Source: an uncultured Opitutia bacterium
GTDB lineage: Bacteria > Verrucomicrobiota > Verrucomicrobiia > Opitutales > UBA953
Reading direction: 5' to 3'
DNA: 5,963 nucleotides
Assembly (NCBI GenBank): GCA_903924185.1
Contig: CAIYAN010000029.1
Span: 1-5,963, forward strand
In this document: positions 1 to 5,963 of the stretch, piece after piece
Layout of the letters: each line of letters opens with the position of its first letter
Numbering within the stretch: position 1 is the stretch's first letter
Position numbers and translations under genes: made by a program
Notes under the pieces: model-generated
Databases searched by the model: none
What the model saw: the letters and a program-made list of their open reading frames with translations, nothing else
What the model was told of the DNA's origin: nothing

Positions 1-36
1 AGATATCAACTGCTGTCTTCAATCCCCAACCCCTTT

Positions 37-40
37 AGGA
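37..40 (+). promoter_or_regulatory. Possible weak ribosome binding site for gene 1
   Basis: An AGGA tetramer ends only 3 nt before the ATG at 44. The purine core is right for a Shine-Dalgarno site, but the spacer is shorter than the usual 5-9 nt, so it may act weakly or be chance. It supports the ATG at 44 as the start. No ATG, GTG or TTG lies in frame between the window edge and that codon, although the frame stays open to the edge, so a start before the window cannot be excluded. The 36 nt further upstream are too short to show a promoter. Confidence 0.35.
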
Positions 41-43
41 ACC

Positions 44-1762
44 ATGTTCACCTCGAGTAAGAAAAAGACCCCGTTTCGATGGGTCAACTGCCTGAACGGT
101 CAAAAGGGTTCTGCCGACAGCCTCCCAGCCCGTTTCCCCCTCCCTTCCGCCAACCCCGCCCTCGGTATTTCGGCATCCGAAGCTGGACTCCTACTGGAAG
201 CCACCTCGGCGGCACCAGTCTTGGTGAATGGCACCCTTCTGCGCCCCAAGACAACCATCACCGAAACGTCCACGGTCCAACTCGAAGACGGGCTCTTCGT
301 GATTTCGGGGAACGAAGATGACCCCTTCGATTCCGTCCAAACGGGTTCATGGGTCCTGTTCGATGCAACCACGGGCGACCAGCTGGGTGAGCTACCACCC
401 CAACAACTGCTGGAGTACGCCGCCAACCTCGGCCGCGCCACCGATACCTTGGCGTGCACACCCGCCGGCCTCGAAGTCGGCTTTAAACTTTCACAGATCG
501 CATCGCTCCTCACCGTCCGTGAAGAAACCGAACCCAAACCAGCGGCACCGTCCGCCCTCACGGCGGAACAAAACAAAGGTGCCCACCTTTGCCCGGTCTG
601 CTGGACGCGCTTCGACGCAGGGGATGCCTTGAGCGTCGCGATCCACGAAGACCTCCGCGGTGACCCCATCCTGGGGGCCGACGCGCGCCTACGCTTCCAA
701 CCGACGCGCTTCAACGACCAGGGCCTCGCGCTCGACCCGATGGGCCTAGCCTGCACCGACTTGGCCTGCCCCCACTGCCGCCGCCAACTGCCGCCCGGCT
801 ACATGGATATGCCCCATCGCATCCTTTCCGTGATTGGCGCACCGAGCGCCGGAAAGTCCTACTACCTCGCGGTCCTGACGCATGTCCTCCAAGACCGATT
901 GCCCGGTGACTTCGGCCTAGCCTTCAAGGATGGTGACCCCAGCGGCAACATGCTGCTCAATCAAATGCGCAATACCCTCTTCTCGGCCGCCACGCCCGAA
1001 GATGCCCTGCTCGGCAAGACCGCACTGGAAGGCGCGACTTACGAAAAACTGCCCCGCCTCGGGCGTATGGTCTCCCTGCCCCGCCCGTTCATCTATTCGC
1101 TGGCCCGGCCCTCGGCGAGTCGCGACGAGACGTCGATCGTGCTTTACGATAACGCGGGCGAACACTTCGAACCCGGCATCGATATCCACGACTCGCCAGG
1201 GGCGATGCACGTCGCCAACTCCGCCGGCCTGCTGTTTCTCTTCGACCCAACGGCCAACGCCCGCTTCAAAGCTAAGTTGATTGGCGTCGATGACCCACAG
1301 TTAGCCATCAAAGGCCGGGTCGACCAACAGGACAGCATTCTATCCGAAATGGAGAGCCGCATTAAGCGTGTACTCGGACTGGCCCCCAGCCAACGCATCG
1401 CCACGCCCCTGGCCTTCGTGGTCGGCAAATGCGACACTTGGGAATTCCTCCTGTCCTCACCGCTCGAGCCTGTGCTGAGCGCCGGCAAACTCAACCTCGA
1501 GGCCGTGCGTCGAAACTCCGACCGCGTCCGCACGGTCCTCGTCGGCCTCTGCCCTGGTCTCGTGGCGACGGCCGAATCACTCGCCAGTGAAATCTGCTAC
1601 TTTGCGGTCACTTCCTTCGGCCACCAGCCAACGGTCCTCACCACTGGCCCCAACAAGGGCCGCATCGCCCCCGACCCCCAGCGCCTCGCCCCCGCCCACG
1701 TCGAAGAGCCCGTCTACTGGCTCCTGCATCGCTCGTCCCCTGAACTGCTTCCCAGCCGCTAA
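44..1762 (+). CDS. Zinc-ribbon TRAFAC-class GTPase of a GAP1-type conflict system
   Basis: The protein has 572 residues and is probably cytoplasmic, with no signal peptide or membrane segment. Residues ~1-165 are an unclassified N-terminal region. A Pro/Ala linker leads to a zinc ribbon with knuckles C183-x2-C186 and C242-x2-C245; C237 lies nearby and an RF-x-PTRF motif (217-223) sits in the insert between them. The GTPase core follows: Walker A/G1 GAPSAGKS (265-272, K271, S272), G3 DNAG (369-372) after a hydrophobic strand, a strand ending in FLFDPT (398-403), a G4-like GKCD (461-464) and a G5-like TSFG (523-526). The C-terminal VEEPVYWLL (553-561) resembles the end of related GTPases. By motif layout it belongs with the GTPases found beside GAP1 proteins (double-GTPase/TRAFAC families), which are predicted GTP-dependent switches. 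The G4 first position is Gly rather than Asn/Thr, so guanine specificity rests on K462 and D464. It is first in the visible operon, 8 nt before the GAP1-like gene. The GTPase class is firm; the role in immunity is inferred from family context. Confidence 0.9.
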   Translation: MFTSSKKKTPFRWVNCLNGQKGSADSLPARFPLPSANPALGISASEAGLLLEATSAAPVLVNGTLLRPKTTITETSTVQLEDGLFVISGNEDDPFDSVQTGSWVLFDATTGDQLGELPPQQLLEYAANLGRATDTLACTPAGLEVGFKLSQIASLLTVREETEPKPAAPSALTAEQNKGAHLCPVCWTRFDAGDALSVAIHEDLRGDPILGADARLRFQPTRFNDQGLALDPMGLACTDLACPHCRRQLPPGYMDMPHRILSVIGAPSAGKSYYLAVLTHVLQDRLPGDFGLAFKDGDPSGNMLLNQMRNTLFSAATPEDALLGKTALEGATYEKLPRLGRMVSLPRPFIYSLARPSASRDETSIVLYDNAGEHFEPGIDIHDSPGAMHVANSAGLLFLFDPTANARFKAKLIGVDDPQLAIKGRVDQQDSILSEMESRIKRVLGLAPSQRIATPLAFVVGKCDTWEFLLSSPLEPVLSAGKLNLEAVRRNSDRVRTVLVGLCPGLVATAESLASEICYFAVTSFGHQPTVLTTGPNKGRIAPDPQRLAPAHVEEPVYWLLHRSSPELLPSR

Positions 1763-1770
1763 CGCTTTCC

Positions 1771-3903
1771 ATGCCCCTGCAACTAATTTTTACCTCCGCC
1801 CCCCGCGGACTAGTCGCCGGCCGTTCCGGCTTTTGCACCGTCGCTCGGCATGCCTCGCTTTCGGAACGACTCACGCAGCAACTCGAAGCACTCGGCACAC
1901 CACACGACGCCGCCGAGGGGGAGACCTTCACCTTCCGTCGGCTCGAAGCTGGCAGCCAAACTTGGTACGTGCTATCGCGTTTCGTCGCCCGCGGGCTCGA
2001 CTACTCGCAACGCGATAATCGCCTCGCGCACCACGTGGTGTTCACCGCCGAGGAAGCCGCTGTCCTCCCGCCGCCCGCGGCAGTCGCACTACGCTGGAAC
2101 GACTGGAAAGACACTTGGAGCGAAGAGCCAACCTGGCTCAAAGAAGATACCCGCCCACTCCCGCTGGCCGCACATCCGGTTCTCACGCCGGCCGCTGGCT
2201 GGCGTGAATTCGCCGGCACCGGCGCTAAGGCCGCTTGGCTGGTCAACGCCTCCGGTGCAGCTTCGGTATCATTACTGAACCCCCCGAGCTCCGCGCAGTT
2301 ACTCCGCTTACTCGCGGAATCGTCCGCCTTGCTTGGCCGCGCCGCTTGGGCCGCCACGTTTACGACTAACGCAGCCAAGACCGGAGCCGATGGCTTCGAT
2401 TGGGCCGTGGGGTACGCCTCGGGACGTCCCACCATCGACCTCGCCCAAGCGGCGCAACTCACCGCCCCCACGGGCGAACTAGCCCGCGTCGCCGCGACGG
2501 GCGCAGGCGCGACCGCCCACGCTTCCGCTGGGCCAACGGCTTCCTCGCCGCGCCGAACCGGCGCTACCAGCGCCCCCGCCACCGCCTCCAACACCGTCAC
2601 GATTGCAGTCGTCAGCCTCTTGGTGCTCGTCGCCGCCGGCCTCGCCTTCACCTACTTCAGCCAACCCGTAAAGAAGGTCGTCGAGACCACTAAGCCCACC
2701 CCGCCGCCCATTGACTCGACGGCAGCCGATGAACTCCTCAAGGCCAACCGCGCAATCACCGATGTCGACAGTTTCATGGCCCGCAATGACTTCGTCGCCG
2801 CTGGTAAGCTGTGGCTCGAGAGCTGCAAACTTTCACCGACCTTTGCGGCCCGCTACCGCGAGCAATACTTACCGCGCCTGAAATCGAAATTCGCAGAGAC
2901 GACCACGGCCAGCCTGTTAGGTCGACTCGAAAGCCCGACCGCGACCGCCAACCGCAAAGGCATGCTGGAAATCGCCGAAGACGCGGCCGAAGCCCTCCGC
3001 ATCGGGATCGCCCTCGAAGTCACTAAAGATGCCGCTTGGGAAGAACTCACTCGCATCCAAGCCCGGGCCCAGATGATCGGCGACTTAGATGTCCGACCCA
3101 TCATCCTAACCCAAGGCGAATGGCTGACGGCCGACCTCGGACCAAACTCGCCTTCGACCGCCGAATTCAAACTCAGCATGGCCGCCGCGGAAAAAATCGG
3201 CCGATTCATTGACACCACCGGCGCCAATAAAAACACGACCGTCAGTGCCCGTATTCGCCTGCTACCGCTGGACTCCTTCCACGCCCGCGAAGAGAAGACC
3301 AAATACCAGACCGCGGAAATCCGGACCGGTAGCCAAGCCAATTGGATTGAAGCCACGAGCAAGTCTGGCCGGCAACCCATCGTCATCGGCGTGGGCTCCC
3401 GCCTCAACACGGTGACACTGAACTTCGTCGATAACTCCGCCACGCAGCTCCGGGACACTAACCAGTTAATCGAAATTGAATTGGCCGACGGGTCGCACCA
3501 GACCATCGCGCTCATCGCCAACGTCAAGGCCCTCCGCCCGCTCAATCTGGGCCTCGCCGCGCTGAAGTCGGACGTCGACACTGGCGTGGTCCACGCGGCC
3601 GCCTGGGCTGAACCAATTATCAATTCGTTCATCGCTTCCAACGGTTCACTTGGGCTTTACCCCGCGGGTCACGAGTTCCCTGATCGCGACCTCGCGTCAA
3701 TCCGCGCTACCAAGTCACTACTCGATACCGACCTCGTCCGCCTCGAACGGAAGTCCGGGCCAGGCGCGCCTTCCTACGATGAAGTCAAAGCCCGTCGGAG
3801 TGCGTTCACAGCGCAAGATTTCGTGAAGGCCGGCGCCCCTTGGAGCCTCCGGACGGTTTCCCCACGCGGTGAAGAGGGCCTCCTCCTCGTCGAATTCCGC
3901 TAA
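1771..3903 (+). CDS. GAP1-N2 domain membrane protein (GTPase-associated protein 1-like)
   Basis: The protein has 710 residues. The N-terminal part matches the GAP1-N2 family: a strand plus TSAPRGL near the start (8-14), GFCTVA (20-25), YVLSRF (66-71), and the hallmark GLDYSQRDNRLAHHVVF (75-91). Residues ~175-225 carry a helix, an AATFTTN strand and a following DGFDWAVGY, resembling the adjoining GAP1-M part. An Ala/Thr/Ser/Pro-rich linker (~235-275) leads to a single transmembrane helix (~276-296). Next come a basic KK and Pro-rich stretch, a TPR-like hairpin (~325-360), more helices to ~435, a strand-rich region (~440-590) and a C-terminal tail of unknown fold. The GAP1-N2 domain is known only as a GTPase partner; here 'GAP' means GTPase-associated, and activation of GTP hydrolysis is not shown. 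The likely partner is the upstream GTPase. The domain probably faces the cytoplasm, placing ~410 residues outside, but flanking charges (RR at 261-262, KK at 301-302) do not settle orientation. ATG 1771 is the first start after an in-frame TGA at 1741. No Shine-Dalgarno is visible, so translation is probably coupled to gene 1. No catalytic effector motif was found. Confidence 0.88.
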   Translation: MPLQLIFTSAPRGLVAGRSGFCTVARHASLSERLTQQLEALGTPHDAAEGETFTFRRLEAGSQTWYVLSRFVARGLDYSQRDNRLAHHVVFTAEEAAVLPPPAAVALRWNDWKDTWSEEPTWLKEDTRPLPLAAHPVLTPAAGWREFAGTGAKAAWLVNASGAASVSLLNPPSSAQLLRLLAESSALLGRAAWAATFTTNAAKTGADGFDWAVGYASGRPTIDLAQAAQLTAPTGELARVAATGAGATAHASAGPTASSPRRTGATSAPATASNTVTIAVVSLLVLVAAGLAFTYFSQPVKKVVETTKPTPPPIDSTAADELLKANRAITDVDSFMARNDFVAAGKLWLESCKLSPTFAARYREQYLPRLKSKFAETTTASLLGRLESPTATANRKGMLEIAEDAAEALRIGIALEVTKDAAWEELTRIQARAQMIGDLDVRPIILTQGEWLTADLGPNSPSTAEFKLSMAAAEKIGRFIDTTGANKNTTVSARIRLLPLDSFHAREEKTKYQTAEIRTGSQANWIEATSKSGRQPIVIGVGSRLNTVTLNFVDNSATQLRDTNQLIEIELADGSHQTIALIANVKALRPLNLGLAALKSDVDTGVVHAAAWAEPIINSFIASNGSLGLYPAGHEFPDRDLASIRATKSLLDTDLVRLERKSGPGAPSYDEVKARRSAFTAQDFVKAGAPWSLRTVSPRGEEGLLLVEFR

Positions 3904-3909
3904 GCGCGC

Positions 3910-5963
3910 ATGCTGACTGAACGCCTCATCGCCCGTATCCGGGGACAGCTCGAAGTCGGCACGCCCGACCTCGAGGCGCGCTCGCTGGCCGGCGAATACG
4001 CGACACTCTGCCAGCGGACCCGCGAACGGCTGGAGCAATGTGCAGCCCTCATCCGGACTAGCAACGACCACGCCGCTCTCCAAGTAGCCGAATCGGACCC
4101 AGACCTACTCGGCCTCTGTGCGCTCTTAAGTTTCGCTGATTCGGAACGCTGGCAAGCGCTCTGCCGTGAACGCGGCCTGCCGACCGGCTTTCCACTCGAC
4201 GACCAGCACATTCTCGCGGTCGAAAGCCTCTACGGTAAAGTGATTGGCGAAAACCATCCGCTCTACCGCGACTACCGGGAGGCCATGCGCCAACGTGACG
4301 AAGAAAGCGCGTTGACGGTCCTGCGCTCCATCGCCCGCATCAATCCGGATGATCCGACAGCACGCTCCGAACTGACACGCCTATCCAGCAAGTTCCTCCG
4401 TGAATCACTAGGCAAGGTCCTGCAGCTCTTTGACCAAGGTGCGCCTCGGGAGGCCGTGGAACTAATGCATCGAATGGAGCGCTTCGGGGCTCTCCTGCTG
4501 ACGAATGAGCCACGCTGGGATGACGCCCTCGCGCGGCGCATCGCCCATCTTCGCGAGAAAGCCCACGAGCAGATTCGTCACCTCCTCCCCGAAGCGCGCA
4601 CTGCCCGTGACGCCGACCAATGGGAAGCCTGTGCTAATCACTTAGGACGCATCCGTACGTTAGAACGCGACCACCTCGTCATCCTAGATGCGACGGATTT
4701 AGCGGAGCTGACCACGCTTGAAATCTGGGCCGGCGAACTAGCCGCCACCGCGGAAGCCGAAGCCTCCCAACGGGCCGCCCTCGAAACGTTGACGAAAGAA
4801 TGGGACCTTCTCCGTCAAGAAGCTAGCCGCGGCTCCTCTCCCGCCCTGCTGATTTCACGCCTCAACACATGGATTGAAAAGGCAACGCCCCTCGCCGACC
4901 GCTTACCCGAAGGGACCGTTCGCGAAGCCCGCGGCGTCCGCCAACTAACCCGGGCTCGACTCAGCCGACGCTACGCCATCTTGACGACCTCATGGGTCGT
5001 AGGCCTGCTCTGCCTGCTACTCGGGGCCTTCTGGTGGCACTCCCAAGAGGGCAAGGCCCAGGAAGCCGCCGATCGCTTCACGGAAATCCAAGCCCTAGTG
5101 GAACGCTGGGACAACGACGGCGCCATGAGCAAACTCGCGAAACTTAAGGATGACCACCCCGTGTTCCTCGCGAGCGAGGAAATCAAGACGATCACCGAAG
5201 ATCTCCGCCGGAAAGCCGTCGCCCAAGCCGAAACGGAACTGCAACTGAAGACCGAGGCCATCTACCTGGAACAGCGACGCAAAGAAGGCATCACGCTTGC
5301 AAATTTCGCCCCCGTCACCCAACGGGCCAAGGCGTACGTCAGCGAACTCGCAAAAGTTGGTCCCGCCGCCGCGGCGCGCTTGCAAACCATCCTCCCTGAC
5401 CCAGCCGCCATCCTCGCTACCTGCACCAAGGTGAGCGAAGAAAGCCGCAACGACCTCTTGGCGCTACGTCGGCAACTCAAAGTAGCGCTGGGTGAAGACG
5501 AGACAGTCGTGAACCTGCCCCGGGCCAACGATGCCCTTGAAAAATTACGCGCCCTCCTGACGACCCTGAGCGCCGCTGGCCTCAAAGACCTCGACGAGGC
5601 CTTCGCCGAAACTGACCGGGCGGCCCTCCGCCTCGAAGCTGACCAGAAATCCGTCAACGCGATCCGGGGACTGGCAGATTCTGGCGACCTTAAGGCCTAC
5701 CTCGACGCCTTGGCGGCCGTCGCCGAGACCGCGAAGGAGAATTCCGACCTCCGCAAGCGCGCCAGTTTTATCACCGAACGCGCCGAGGCCCTCCGCAACC
5801 TCCCCCGCTCGACCCTCGCCCCCCGAGTGGGCGTGATGTGGGATGGCTTGGCGAAGTCCGATGCCAACGGCGTCTTCCAACCCGACGAACTCCTCGCTTC
5901 CGAAGATAAGGTCATCCGCGCGCTCGCCGACGATAAGATGACTGCCCGCTTGCGCAAATATAA
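3910..5963 (+). CDS. Single-pass helical membrane protein with TPR-like hairpins (3' end outside window)
   Basis: At least 684 residues are present and the frame is still open at the window edge. I do not recognise a named domain. The sequence is almost entirely helix-forming. Residues ~1-115 are amphipathic helices with a conserved-looking segment (QVAESDPDLLGLCALLSF, ~58-75). TPR-like hairpins follow at ~122-157 (ESAL at 132-135, then INPDDP at 144-149) and ~165-192. More charged helices run to ~350. One clear transmembrane helix lies at ~356-376, preceded by basic residues (RARLSRRY) and followed by HSQEGKAQE. The positive-inside rule therefore puts the N-terminal half in the cytoplasm and the tail outside. 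The tail (378 onward) is long, Lys/Glu/Arg/Ala-rich and probably coiled-coil or helical-repeat. The start is the first ATG after the stop of gene 2, 6 nt away in the same frame, without a Shine-Dalgarno; coupled translation is likely. I have an unverified impression that similar helical proteins recur beside GAP1-N2/GTPase pairs. A scaffold or sensor role is inference. Confidence 0.85.
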   Translation, partial: MLTERLIARIRGQLEVGTPDLEARSLAGEYATLCQRTRERLEQCAALIRTSNDHAALQVAESDPDLLGLCALLSFADSERWQALCRERGLPTGFPLDDQHILAVESLYGKVIGENHPLYRDYREAMRQRDEESALTVLRSIARINPDDPTARSELTRLSSKFLRESLGKVLQLFDQGAPREAVELMHRMERFGALLLTNEPRWDDALARRIAHLREKAHEQIRHLLPEARTARDADQWEACANHLGRIRTLERDHLVILDATDLAELTTLEIWAGELAATAEAEASQRAALETLTKEWDLLRQEASRGSSPALLISRLNTWIEKATPLADRLPEGTVREARGVRQLTRARLSRRYAILTTSWVVGLLCLLLGAFWWHSQEGKAQEAADRFTEIQALVERWDNDGAMSKLAKLKDDHPVFLASEEIKTITEDLRRKAVAQAETELQLKTEAIYLEQRRKEGITLANFAPVTQRAKAYVSELAKVGPAAAARLQTILPDPAAILATCTKVSEESRNDLLALRRQLKVALGEDETVVNLPRANDALEKLRALLTTLSAAGLKDLDEAFAETDRAALRLEADQKSVNAIRGLADSGDLKAYLDALAAVAETAKENSDLRKRASFITERAEALRNLPRSTLAPRVGVMWDGLAKSDANGVFQPDELLASEDKVIRALADDKMTARLRKY

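Noticed and set aside
1..43. Promoter elements upstream of gene 1.
   Set aside because: The stretch is too short and shows no -10/-35 pair. The true operon start may lie before the window.
100..756. A 218-codon open frame on the minus strand inside gene 1.
   Set aside because: Its translation is Arg/Ser/Pro-rich without domain features, and the opposite strand carries the conserved zinc-ribbon GTPase. It is a shadow frame.
1771..2475. Reading the GAP1-N2 domain as a GTPase-activating protein.
   Set aside because: The family name means GTPase-associated protein. I see no arginine-finger context that would support activation of hydrolysis, so only association is claimed.
2001..2651. A 216-codon open frame on the minus strand opposite the GAP1-N2/M region and linker.
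   Set aside because: Its Ala/Ser/Val-rich content reflects the complement of the Ala/Thr/Pro linker of gene 2. There is no start context and no motif.
2853..3641. A 262-codon open frame on the minus strand inside gene 2.
   Set aside because: It lies wholly antisense to a convincing gene. Its translation is low-complexity (Ser/Arg/Ala-rich) with no recognisable motif, as expected when GC-rich DNA suppresses stops.
3100..3903. Search of the C-terminal part of protein 2 for an effector (nuclease, protease, pore-forming or NADase motif).
   Set aside because: No catalytic signature could be recognised. The region reads as a strand-rich binding or structural module, so no effector is claimed.
3901..3915. 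The GC-rich stretch with a GCATGC palindrome at the junction of genes 2 and 3, considered as a hairpin or operator.
   Set aside because: The palindrome is only 6 nt and includes the start codon. There is no stem long enough for a terminator and no T tract.
3718..4083. A minus-strand open frame crossing the junction of genes 2 and 3, as might be expected of an antisense regulator.
   Set aside because: It overlaps the coding sequence of both genes, has no promoter or ribosome-site evidence, and its protein looks random.

Overview
The window is a GC-rich, fully coding stretch of bacterial DNA. It holds three tightly packed genes, all on the + strand; the third runs off the right edge. Almost nothing is intergenic: 43 nt lie upstream of gene 1 (the window edge), and the two internal gaps are 8 nt and 6 nt. 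I see no RNA gene, CRISPR array, insertion sequence, terminator or clear promoter. The genome style suggests a member of the Planctomycetes-Verrucomicrobia group, perhaps an opitute-like verrucomicrobium: high GC with some TTA/CTA leucine codons, almost no Shine-Dalgarno signals, and proteins that match in motif layout the versions I know best from that group. The taxonomic call is inference.

Gene 1 (44-1762) encodes a 572-residue protein with an unclassified N-terminal region, a split CxxC...CxxC zinc ribbon and a TRAFAC/Ras-like GTPase domain with readable G1, G3, G4 and G5 motifs. Gene 2 (1771-3903) encodes a 710-residue protein. Its first ~235 residues match the GTPase-associated protein 1 N-terminal domain, type 2 (GAP1-N2, plus a GAP1-M-like part). 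A low-complexity linker, one transmembrane helix and a large C-terminal region of unknown function follow. Gene 3 (3910 to the edge, at least 684 residues) is an almost all-helical protein with TPR-like hairpins, one central transmembrane helix and a long helical tail.

The three genes look like the core of a GTPase/GAP1 system. These families were linked by comparative genomics to NTP-dependent biological conflict (immunity-like) systems, found mostly in multicellular or socially complex bacteria. The reading I favour is that a cytoplasmic GTP-dependent switch (gene 1) is coupled, through the cytoplasmic GAP1-N2 domain of gene 2 and the TPR-like part of gene 3, to two single-pass membrane proteins that carry parts across the inner membrane. 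No recognisable effector (nuclease, protease, pore-former, NADase) is in the window. If the conflict-system reading is right, effector or vWA/MoxR-like components should lie outside it, most likely downstream.
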